DNA of 12,258 nt. Origin: Streptosporangiaceae bacterium. Lineage in GTDB: Bacteria > Actinomycetota > Actinomycetes > Streptosporangiales > Streptosporangiaceae. A model generated the notes under the pieces. It had not been told where the DNA came from. It was given only the letters and a program-made list of their open reading frames with translations, and did not search any database. The stretch spans positions 1-12,258 of the forward strand of contig JASHTQ010000182.1 of the NCBI GenBank assembly GCA_030040475.1. The letters are read 5' to 3'. Positions 7,146-12,258 of this stretch are shown one piece after another; within the stretch, counting starts at the first letter, position 1; the number at the start of each line of letters is the position of its first letter. The translations under genes were made by a program, and so were the position numbers.

Positions 7146-7555
7146 CCGTGCCTGCCGCCGGGCCGAGCCGGTCGCCGGCCTCGACGTCGAGCCGGCCCAT
7201 GCCGGTCGCGACGGCGGGAACACGGACGCTCCAGCTGGTCAGGGCCGGCTACGGGGCGGTCCTTGTGCTGGCGCCCGGCCCGGCGATCCGCCTGGCCACC
7301 GGGCGCCGGCCCAGCCGGCTGATGCGCCGGACGGCCCGGCTGCTCGGCGCCAGGCACCTGGTCCAGGCCGCGCTGACCGCGGCCGCCCCGCTGCCGGGCA
7401 CGTACGCGATGGGCGGGGAGGTCGACACGGTACACGCCACGTCCATGCTGCTGCTCGCCGCGGTCAGCCGGTCGGGCCGCCGCGCCGCCCTGGCGGACGC
7501 GCTGACCGAGGCCGCGTTCGCCGCCGTCGGTTTCCTGGCCTCCGCGTCGGCTTAG
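7142..7555 (+). CDS. Small hypothetical membrane protein coupled to the SDR gene
   Basis: This 137-residue protein starts at the ATG overlapping the SDR stop (ATGA), so translation is probably coupled. I do not recognise the family. A Ser/Pro/Thr-rich N-terminus (about 1-28) precedes hydrophobic stretches at about 29-49 (LQLVRAGYGAVLVLAPGPAI), 67-84, 95-109 and 117-135, separated by Arg-rich loops such as GRRPSRLMRRTARLL. This suggests three or four short membrane helices. It has no cysteine, and no catalytic motif is visible. An upstream in-frame start exists but lies inside the SDR coding region with no SD, so ATG 7142 is preferred. It converges with the enolase-superfamily gene after a 13-nt gap. 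It may be the membrane partner of the anchored SDR protein. Confidence 0.72.
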   Translation: MTVPAAGPSRSPASTSSRPMPVATAGTRTLQLVRAGYGAVLVLAPGPAIRLATGRRPSRLMRRTARLLGARHLVQAALTAAAPLPGTYAMGGEVDTVHATSMLLLAAVSRSGRRAALADALTEAAFAAVGFLASASA

Positions 7556-7568
7556 CCTGCGGGTACCG

Positions 7569-8678
7569 TCAGTCGCGGCGGTAGCGTTCCGCGTCGGGTT
7601 CCCGCAGCGTCAGGCCGAGGCCCGGCTGGTCCGGGTCGGGCGTCAGCGCCCCGTCGGCCGGGTCAAGCGCACCGTCGAAGAGCATCTGCTCGATCCGCTG
7701 GTGGTCGTGGAAGTACTCGACGTGCCGCAGGTTGGGCACCGCGGCGCCGACCCGCGCGTGCAGGTTGGGCGCGCAATGCCCGGAGACCTGGAGGTTGTGC
7801 GCCGCCGCGAGGGCGCAGCCGCGGAGGAACTCGGTGATGCCGCCGCAGCGGGTCACGTCGAGCTGCAGGCAGTCCACCGCGCCGGCGTCGATGAGCCTGG
7901 CCGAGTCGGCCAGCGACCAGCTGTACTCCCCGGCCGCCACGTCGGGCCGCACCTGCCGCCGCACCGCGGCGAGCCCGGCCAGGTCCTGGGAGGAAACGGG
8001 CTCCTCGAACCAGGTCACGCCGTACTCCTCGAGCCGGTGCCCGACCCGCACCGCCTGCCCGGTCGTGTATCCGCCGTTCGCGTCCACGTAGAGCTCGGTG
8101 TCCGGCCCGATGACCTCGCGCGCCAGTTCCACCCGCCCCAGGTCCCGCCGCTCGCGTGCGCCCCGGCTTTCGCCGATCTTGATCTTCACCCGCGGGATGC
8201 GGTCCTTCTCCACCCAGCCGGCCAGCTGCTCGCGGGTCTGGTCCTCGTCGTAGCTGGTGAAGCCGCCGCTCCCGTAGACGGGGACGCCGTCGCGGACCTG
8301 GCCGAGCAGCCGGGTCACCGGGACGCCGAGCAGGCGTGCCTTGAGGTCCCACAGCGCGATGTCGACCGCGGAGATGGCCGTCGCCGCGATCCCCGGCCGC
8401 CCGATGTTCCGCACCGCGCGGGCCATGGCCTCGGCCGCGCCGGGCACGTCCATCGCGCTGCGGCCGGTCACGGCGTCGGCCAGCACGTCGGCGATCACGC
8501 CGCCCGCCGCCGCGGCCGCGTAGGTCCAGCCGATGCCGCGCGCCGTCCCGGCCCGCGCGGCGGCGACCACCATCGTGGTCGTGTCCCAGGCGAGCGTCCC
8601 GTCCGCCTCGGGCGCGTCCGTCGGGATCACGTAGACGGCACTCGTAACGTCACGCACGATCGGCCCGTCGTCGCGCAC
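7569..8678 (-). CDS. Enolase superfamily protein, mandelate racemase/muconate lactonizing type
   Basis: This 369-residue enzyme abstracts a proton next to a carboxylate and stabilises the enolate with Mg2+. The capping domain fills roughly 1-125; the barrel shows KIK (K165, K167) as one acid/base, metal ligands at D199 (YVDANGGY), E225/E226 (WFEEP) and E251 (GEYSW), and the opposite His-Asp dyad at D274 (LQLDVTRCGG) and H301 (SGHCAPNLH). Having both KxK and the His-Asp dyad fits racemases, epimerases and acid-sugar dehydratases of the mandelate racemase subgroup. The substrate cannot be told and no pathway partner is adjacent. GTG 8678 is chosen because AAGGAGG lies 7 nt upstream. A sigma-B-like promoter precedes it on the minus strand, facing the channel gene. 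Confidence 0.9.
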   Translation of the reverse strand: MRDDGPIVRDVTSAVYVIPTDAPEADGTLAWDTTTMVVAAARAGTARGIGWTYAAAAAGGVIADVLADAVTGRSAMDVPGAAEAMARAVRNIGRPGIAATAISAVDIALWDLKARLLGVPVTRLLGQVRDGVPVYGSGGFTSYDEDQTREQLAGWVEKDRIPRVKIKIGESRGARERRDLGRVELAREVIGPDTELYVDANGGYTTGQAVRVGHRLEEYGVTWFEEPVSSQDLAGLAAVRRQVRPDVAAGEYSWSLADSARLIDAGAVDCLQLDVTRCGGITEFLRGCALAAAHNLQVSGHCAPNLHARVGAAVPNLRHVEYFHDHQRIEQMLFDGALDPADGALTPDPDQPGLGLTLREPDAERYRRD

Positions 8679-8685
8679 GGCCGAA

Positions 8686-8692
8686 CCTCCTT
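8686..8692 (-). promoter_or_regulatory. Ribosome binding site of the enolase-superfamily gene
   Basis: AAGGAGG on the minus strand, 7 nt before the GTG at 8678. This near-perfect SD decides the use of a GTG start. Confidence 0.75.
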
Positions 8693-8714
8693 GCGATAGG
8701 TCTTTCGCCGACTG

Positions 8715-8739
8715 CTACCGGCACGGGCCGGCGCCAAAC
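8715..8739 (-). promoter_or_regulatory. Sigma-B-like promoter of the enolase-superfamily gene
   Basis: On the minus strand GTTT (8739-8736) is followed by 15 nt and CGGTAG (8720-8715), one base from GGGTAG. Transcription would start near 8708, giving a leader of about 30 nt containing the SD. It is back to back with a similar element serving the channel gene. Confidence 0.4.
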
Positions 8740-8746
8740 GCGATTC

Positions 8747-8772
8747 GTTTAGCGGCACCGATTCCCCGGTAG
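8747..8772 (+). promoter_or_regulatory. Sigma-B-like promoter of the channel gene
   Basis: GTTT at 8747-8750, a 16-nt spacer and CGGTAG at 8767-8772. The -10 element differs from GGGTAG by one base, the same C as in the opposing promoter. It would place the transcript start downstream of the in-frame ATG at 8773, which argues that translation begins at 8833 instead. Confidence 0.38.
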
Positions 8773-8809
8773 ATGCGTCGCATCGCGAGCGTCCAGTGGA
8801 GAGGCCCCA

Positions 8810-8836
8810 ATGGACAGACACAGGGCAGACGGATGA
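8810..8836 (+). CDS. 8-codon upstream ORF coupled to the channel gene
   Basis: ATG 8810 follows GGAGAGG (8798-8804) with a 5-nt spacing and encodes MDRHRADG before TGA at 8834-8836. That stop overlaps the ATG at 8833 of the formate/nitrite transporter gene as ATGA. The spacing and overlap fit a translated leader that delivers ribosomes to the channel start by coupling. The peptide has no run of one amino acid suggestive of attenuation. It could be chance, but its SD is better than that of the channel gene itself. Confidence 0.4.
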   Translation: MDRHRADG

Positions 8837-9762
8837 CATCGGCACTGGACAGGCAGGAAGAGCCGGCGGCGGGGGACCCGCGCCGGGAGCCGGAGGTCGA
8901 GGAAGCGTTCGACCGGCTCGTCTCAGAGGGCCACAACCGGCTGGCCAGACCGCTGATCCCGCTGATGGCGACCGGGTTCGTGGGCGGCATCGATGTCGGC
9001 GTCGGCGTGCTCGCCTACCTCGTGGTCGATCACGAGACCGGCCAGCCACTGCTGGGCGCCGCCGCGTTCCCGATCGGCTTCATCGCGCTGCTGCTGGCCC
9101 GCAGCGAGTTGTTCACCGAGAACTTCCTGGTCCCCGTGACCGCGTGGGTGGCCGGCCGAGGGTCGTGGCCGCAGCTCGTCCGCCTGTGGCTGGTGACGCT
9201 GGCCGCGAACCTGCTCGGCGGCCTGGTGATGGCCGGGATGATCGTGGTCGCGCTGCCGGACCTGTGGTCGACCGCCGCCGAACTCGGCGGTCACTACGCT
9301 GCCCTCGGGGTCTCCTGGCGCTCCTTCCTGCTCGCCGTCCTCGCCGGCGTCGTCATCACCCTGCTGACCCGCATGCAGCACGCCACCGACAACCTGGGTC
9401 CCAAGCTGGTCGCGGGCATCGCGATGTCCTTCGTGCTCCCCGCGGCGCAGCTGTTCCACTCGGTGCTGGACTCGATCTTGATGTTCACCGGGCTGCTCGG
9501 CGGGCATGCCGCGTATACCTGGGCCGACTGGGCGCTGGCCCTGGGCTGGTCGGCCTTCGGCAACCTCGTCGGCGGCATCGGCCTGGTAACCTCCATCAGG
9601 CTGTTCCAGACTCCGCACCGGGTCGCCGAGGAACGCGCCGGCAACTCTGCGCCGTCGAGATCATTATCGTGGGTCGTTACTGCCCTCCTGGGGGAGGTAA
9701 TGACCCACGATCCTGCGTACAGCAGGGAGGTGAGCTGCGATGGACGTTGCCGGATCCCCTGA
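8833..9762 (+). CDS. Formate/nitrite transporter (FNT) family protein
   Basis: This 309-residue inner-membrane protein is related to FocA/NirC-type pentameric anion channels. After a charged N-terminus (1-40) come six hydrophobic segments, near 42-66, 74-90, 116-141, 163-180, 193-218 and 232-257. Family marks are GGIDVGVGVLA at 51-61, ARSELFTENFLVPV at 89-102, and His209 in LFHS at the position of the central pore His of FocA-type proteins. ATG 8833 is chosen over in-frame ATG 8773 because 8773 directly abuts a promoter-like -10 and lacks an SD. The last 40 or so residues (from about 270) look unlike the family and run through a large hairpin at 9666-9711, so the original C-terminus may have been lost. 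The end overlaps the DUF6328-like remnant by 23 nt. The transported anion is unknown. Confidence 0.86.
   Translation: MTSALDRQEEPAAGDPRREPEVEEAFDRLVSEGHNRLARPLIPLMATGFVGGIDVGVGVLAYLVVDHETGQPLLGAAAFPIGFIALLLARSELFTENFLVPVTAWVAGRGSWPQLVRLWLVTLAANLLGGLVMAGMIVVALPDLWSTAAELGGHYAALGVSWRSFLLAVLAGVVITLLTRMQHATDNLGPKLVAGIAMSFVLPAAQLFHSVLDSILMFTGLLGGHAAYTWADWALALGWSAFGNLVGGIGLVTSIRLFQTPHRVAEERAGNSAPSRSLSWVVTALLGEVMTHDPAYSREVSCDGRCRIP
9666..9711. repeat. Long near-perfect inverted repeat at the 3' end of the channel gene
   Basis: The arms ATCGTGGGTCGTTAC (9666-9680) and GTAATGACCCACGAT (9697-9711) pair over 15 positions with one G-T wobble. The 16-nt loop contains CTCC and GGAG, which can pair further. 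There is no T tract. It could act as a transcript-stabilising or terminating hairpin, an operator, or the scar of a small mobile element. Its centre also holds GTTA-N15-AGGTAA, weakly like the sigma-B-type promoters elsewhere in the window. Confidence 0.6.
9729..9734 (+). promoter_or_regulatory. Ribosome binding site of the DUF6328-like remnant
   Basis: A GGGAGGT stretch lies a few nucleotides upstream of ATG 9740. It shows that the start region of the gene is intact although the body is damaged. Confidence 0.5.
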
Positions 9763-10030
9763 TCCGCGAGAGGAATCGCAGGCGCAGCGGGACGACCGCA
9801 ATCTCGCCGAGCTGCTGCAGGAGCCGCGGGTGGCCGGCCTGGGCGTCCAGGTCCTTTTCGGGCTTCCCGCTCGCGCGCCGCCGCTGATGCCAGCCGGCCC
9901 GATCCCAATCGCCGGACAGGATTTCGCAGGCTCTGATCAGCAGGAAGCTCCATTGCCTGGGCGCGGTCACGTTAGAGCCGCCGCGAGGAGGGTACGCGCT
10001 GCGGAACTAAAACCGGACTTCGCAGTATGA
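9740..10030 (+). pseudogene. Truncated and frameshifted DUF6328-like gene
   Basis: The frame from ATG 9740 encodes 96 residues, of which the first 41 look real: a charged start, then RNLAELLQEPR and VAGLGVQVLFG. From memory this resembles the start of DUF6328 membrane proteins, which read roughly ELLQELRVxxxGVQVLFAFLL. Pro29 replaces the usual Leu. After about 9860 the frame becomes Pro/Arg-rich and loses hydrophobicity. Removing one G restores GFPLARRR but then meets a TGA, and no later frame shows the expected membrane helices. The 3' part therefore appears deleted or scrambled. The SD is strong and the start overlaps the channel gene by 23 nt. The rest of 9880-10045 holds no recognisable gene. 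The family call is tentative; the degenerate state is better supported. Confidence 0.5.
9971..9995 (+). promoter_or_regulatory. Sigma-B-like promoter of the holin/DUF3618/YihY cassette
   Basis: GTTA at 9971-9974, a 15-nt spacer and GGGTAC at 9990-9995. The -10 element is a full match and the -35 differs by its last base. A start near 10002 would give a leader of about 44 nt ahead of ATG 10046. A second candidate nearby, GGAACT at 10003 with GTAT 16 nt later, would suit an ECF sigma factor instead. Confidence 0.4.
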
Positions 10031-10045
10031 AGGGGCGCGGCCCGC

Positions 10046-10465
10046 ATGGAACGTTCAAGCGAGACTCACCTTCCCCATGACCAGCAGCACTCGACCGGAG
10101 ATCTCGTCAAGCTCGTATCCGAGCAGGTCTCCGTGCTCGTCCGCGATGAGCTGAAGCTCGCCAAGCTGGAGATGGCCAGCAAGGGCAAGCAGGCGGCCGT
10201 CGGCGCAGGCATGTTCGGCGGCAGCGCCGTGGTGGCCTTCTACGGCGTCGGCTGCCTGCTGGCGTGCGCGATCATCGCGATCGCCGGCGTGATCTCGGCC
10301 TGGCTCGCCGCCCTCATCGTGGGCGCGGCACTGCTGGTGACCGCCGCGATCGTGGCGCTCCTCGGCAAGCAGCGGATGCGAAGGGCCACGCCCCCGATGC
10401 CCGAGGAAGCCGTCGCCAGCGTCAAGGCCGACGTCGACGAGATCAAGGAGAGCGTGCACCGATGA
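10046..10465 (+). CDS. Phage holin family protein (Phage_holin_3_6 / DUF1469-like)
   Basis: This 139-residue membrane protein has an amphipathic N-terminal part (about 18-45, DLVKLVSEQVSVLVRDELKL), two adjacent membrane helices at about 53-80 and 84-107 with a tight turn, and a charged tail ending SVKADVDEIKESV. This pattern is typical of the actinobacterial Phage_holin_3_6 family. Despite the name it is usually chromosomal and not linked to lysis; its role is unknown. No phage genes are near. AAGGGG lies 10 nt before the ATG. It is the first gene of a tight cassette, overlapping the DUF3618 gene by ATGA, which supports co-translation. A sigma-B-like promoter about 50 nt upstream suggests stress control. 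Confidence 0.85.
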   Translation: MERSSETHLPHDQQHSTGDLVKLVSEQVSVLVRDELKLAKLEMASKGKQAAVGAGMFGGSAVVAFYGVGCLLACAIIAIAGVISAWLAALIVGAALLVTAAIVALLGKQRMRRATPPMPEEAVASVKADVDEIKESVHR

Positions 10466-10746
10466 CGACACCGGAAACCCGGCAGGAAATCGAGCAGGAG
10501 ATCGAGCAGACCAGGGAGCGGCTCGGCCAGACCGTCGAAGAACTGGCCGCCAAGGTCGACGTGCCCGCCAGGGCCAGGGATAAGGCAGCCGAGGTAACCG
10601 GCCGGGTCAAGGCAGCGGTCGGCGGCCTGCCGGCCCGGGCGCGGCGGAGCCAGTTGGCGCAGCGCCGCTGGCCGCTCGCGGCCGGCGCGGGCGTCGCGGT
10701 TGTCGTGGCCGTGGGCTGGATGGCGATCCGGCGGAGGAAGAGGTGA
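10462..10746 (+). CDS. DUF3618 domain-containing protein
   Basis: This 94-residue protein opens with the DUF3618 signature: a charged helix [33 protein letters not shown] in outline (about 9-41), continuing as an amphipathic helix to about 64. A single membrane helix follows at about 71-88, ending in a basic tail RRRKR. This is a tail-anchored layout with a long cytoplasmic helix. Function is unknown; in Actinomycetota it is commonly found with the holin-like family. It starts at ATG 10462 inside the upstream stop (ATGA) and ends in a GTGA overlap with the YihY gene, so three genes are translationally chained. Confidence 0.87.
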   Translation: MTTPETRQEIEQEIEQTRERLGQTVEELAAKVDVPARARDKAAEVTGRVKAAVGGLPARARRSQLAQRRWPLAAGAGVAVVVAVGWMAIRRRKR

Positions 10747-11771
10747 CCGCGCTGAACCCGCGCCACGGCCGCCACGCGGCCGCCAGCGAGGCCGAGGCCC
10801 GGGAATCGATACCGCCGCAGCGCGACGGATCGGGAGGCCCCGCGACACCGCTGGACCTGAGCGGCACCGGGTGGCAGAACACGTTCAAGCGCGCCGGGAA
10901 GAAGTTCACCCGCGACCGGTGCAGCATGACCGCGGGCAGCCTGGCGTACCACTGGTTCCTTGCGCTGTTCCCGGCGCTCATCGCGCTGCTCGGGGTGGCC
11001 AGCCTGGCCGACTTCGGTGCGGGCACGCTGCACCGGCTTGTCGACGGGCTGGACAAGGCCCTGCCGCCCGGAGCCTCGACCGTGTTCAGCCAGGCCGTCC
11101 AGTCGGCCACCCACCGCTCGGCGGGAAGCTCGCTGACCGCCCTGATCCTCGGGGTGGTCATCGCGGTCTGGAGCGCCTCGGGCGGGATGGCCGCGCTGGA
11201 GACCGGGCTCGACATCGCCTACGAGGTCCCCGTCGACCGCAAGTTCGCGGCCAAGCGGCTGCGCGCGTTCCCGCTCATGGCGGCCACGCTGGTCATCGGC
11301 GGTATCGCCGCAGCGCTGATCGTGGAAGGCGGGTCGATCGGATCGGCGATCGAGGGCCACATCGGCATCACCGGGACCGTCTTCACCGTGCTCTGGGACA
11401 TAGTGCGCTGGCTGGCGGCCCTCGTCCTGATCACGCTGCTGTTCTCCGTCTACTACTTCGTGGGCCCCAACCGCGAGACGCCGCGGTGGCAGTGGGTCAG
11501 CCCGGGCGGGCTCGTCGGCACGGCGATCTTCCTGCTCGCCTCGCTCGGCTTCTCGTTCTACGTGGCCGAGTTCGGCTCCTACGGCAAGACCTACGGGGCG
11601 TTCGCCGGGGTGGTCATCCTGATCTTCTGGCTCTACCTGACCGGGCTGGCGATCCTGCTCGGAGCGGAGCTGAACGCCGAGTTCGAGCGGCAGGCCGCGG
11701 TCCAGGCCGGCCACCCGGGCGCGCAGGCCAGCGCCGCCGAACTCCAGCAGGAGGACCCGCACCCGCGCTAG
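10743..11771 (+). CDS. YihY/virulence factor BrkB family protein
   Basis: This 342-residue integral membrane protein of the YihY/BrkB family starts at a GTG overlapping the DUF3618 stop. A disordered, charged N-terminus (1-40) precedes the conserved core: [29 protein letters not shown] around 55-83, and six membrane helices at about 63-87, 131-155, 175-196, 219-241, 256-276 and 286-310. Near the end lies the family segment [17 protein letters not shown] at 297-313, then a polar C-terminal tail. The length fits the family. The family was once annotated as ribonuclease BN in error; its real function is unresolved, with envelope or transport roles suggested. It is the last gene of the cassette and converges with the kinase gene after a 13-nt gap. 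Confidence 0.92.
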   Translation: MTALNPRHGRHAAASEAEARESIPPQRDGSGGPATPLDLSGTGWQNTFKRAGKKFTRDRCSMTAGSLAYHWFLALFPALIALLGVASLADFGAGTLHRLVDGLDKALPPGASTVFSQAVQSATHRSAGSSLTALILGVVIAVWSASGGMAALETGLDIAYEVPVDRKFAAKRLRAFPLMAATLVIGGIAAALIVEGGSIGSAIEGHIGITGTVFTVLWDIVRWLAALVLITLLFSVYYFVGPNRETPRWQWVSPGGLVGTAIFLLASLGFSFYVAEFGSYGKTYGAFAGVVILIFWLYLTGLAILLGAELNAEFERQAAVQAGHPGAQASAAELQQEDPHPR

Positions 11772-11784
11772 CCGCCGCGACCGG

Positions 11785-12258
11785 TCACGAACCAGCGCCG
11801 CCCGTCGAGTCCGTCCCGGGCAGGGACGCCTCGACCAGGAAGCCCCCGACGGCCGCGGGTCCCGCGGTCAGCTCGCCGCCCACCGCCGCCGCGCGTTCCC
11901 GCATGCCGAGCAGCCCGTGCCCGCCGTCCGGCGCCTCCGGCTGCGGTCCCGGCCCGTTGTCCCTGATCCGCAGCCGCAGTTCGCCGTCCCCGTAGTGGAC
12001 CTCCACGTCCACGGCCGCCCCGGGAGCGTGCCGCAACGCGTTCGTGAGCGCCTCCTGGACGATGCGGAACGCGGCGAGCCCCACCCCCGGGTCCACCGCC
12101 ACCGGCGCCCCGGAGATGATCAGCCGGTACGCGGCGCCGGAGGACTCCCTGGCCTCGTCGACCAGCCGGGGAAGCTGCGCCAGGCCGGGCTGCGGATGCC
12201 GGTCGGGCAGCACGACCTGGGCGTCCTCGCGCAGCACGCCGAGCAGCCGCCGCATCTC
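11785..12258 (-). CDS. NarL-type two-component sensor histidine kinase, C-terminal part (runs off the window)
   Basis: The visible 157 residues are the C-terminus of a HisKA_3/HATPase_c sensor kinase; the gene continues past the right edge. EMRRLLGVLRED is the end of the dimerisation helix pair typical of this family. The ATP-binding domain follows with the N box in VQEALTNALRHAPG, G1 box IRDNGPGP, and G2 box GHGLLGMRERAAAVGG, then LPG near the end. The phosphorylated His and sensor domain lie outside the window. Such kinases usually pair with a LuxR/NarL-type response regulator; a partner is expected beyond either end of this gene but is not present here. The signal sensed cannot be told. 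It converges with the YihY gene. Confidence 0.9.
   Translation of the reverse strand, partial: EMRRLLGVLREDAQVVLPDRHPQPGLAQLPRLVDEARESSGAAYRLIISGAPVAVDPGVGLAAFRIVQEALTNALRHAPGAAVDVEVHYGDGELRLRIRDNGPGPQPEAPDGGHGLLGMRERAAAVGGELTAGPAAVGGFLVEASLPGTDSTGGAGS

Noticed and set aside
6000..7223. A 407-codon minus-strand open frame opposite the SDR gene
   Set aside because: Antisense shadow with no recognisable fold; it crosses the divergent promoter region and the GH15 start.
8773..8832. In-frame ATG at 8773 as the channel gene start
   Set aside because: It directly follows a promoter-like -10 element, has no SD, and the added 20 residues do not belong to the family.
9677..9970. A minus-strand 97-codon frame over the hairpin and remnant
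   Set aside because: It runs antisense through the intact start of the DUF6328-like gene, has no SD or family resemblance, and fits random open sequence.
10046..10465. A prophage, because of the holin-like protein
   Set aside because: No lysin, structural, integrase or terminase gene is nearby, and this family is usually chromosomal in Actinomycetota.
10443..11762. A 439-codon minus-strand open frame opposite the YihY cassette
   Set aside because: It is a charged, low-complexity shadow; the plus strand holds proteins with clear membrane topology and chained overlaps.

Overview
The window is very GC-rich DNA with GC-biased third codon positions, strong Shine-Dalgarno (SD) sites and short ATGA/GTGA gene overlaps. 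It carries actinobacterial families (DUF3618, Phage_holin_3_6, YihY/BrkB, a NACHT N-terminal-like piece). It looks like chromosomal DNA of a filamentous or otherwise large-genome Actinomycetota; genus cannot be read from it. I see no tRNA, rRNA, CRISPR array, integrase or transposase.

Layout, left to right. (1) A formamidase/acetamidase-family enzyme (+), convergent with a frameshifted remnant (-) resembling the N-terminal helical domain of actinobacterial NACHT-type NTPases. An AT-rich stretch with two inverted repeats follows. (2) Three minus-strand genes: a pyridine-nucleotide disulfide oxidoreductase lacking the usual catalytic His, an IclR regulator, and a GH15 glucoamylase/trehalase-like enzyme. 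GH15 is upstream of iclR with a 10-nt gap; its stop codon lies inside the -10-like hexamer of iclR. (3) Divergent from GH15, an SDR oxidoreductase with a C-terminal membrane helix, coupled by ATGA to a small membrane protein. (4) A mandelate-racemase-type enolase-superfamily enzyme (-), divergent from a formate/nitrite-transporter-family channel (+) preceded by an 8-codon upstream ORF. (5) A large hairpin inside the 3' end of the channel gene, then a truncated DUF6328-like gene. (6) A coupled three-gene envelope cassette (holin-like protein, DUF3618 protein, YihY/BrkB protein), convergent with the end of a NarL-type sensor histidine kinase that runs off the right edge.

The main unifying signal is in the intergenic DNA. 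Matches to the actinobacterial sigma-B/sigma-F type promoter (GTTT, 14-16 nt, GGGTA) sit before the SDR pair (exact), on both strands of the enolase/channel divergent region (one mismatch each), and before the holin/DUF3618/YihY cassette (one mismatch). This suggests that much of the right half may be a locally clustered stress regulon acting on membrane and redox functions. That is an inference from motif and position, not a demonstrated system. I found no convincing wholly new defence or biosynthetic system. The most unusual items are the promoter cluster, the coupled upstream ORF, the hairpin/truncated-gene junction, and the frameshifted NACHT-like remnant beside an AT-rich palindromic island.
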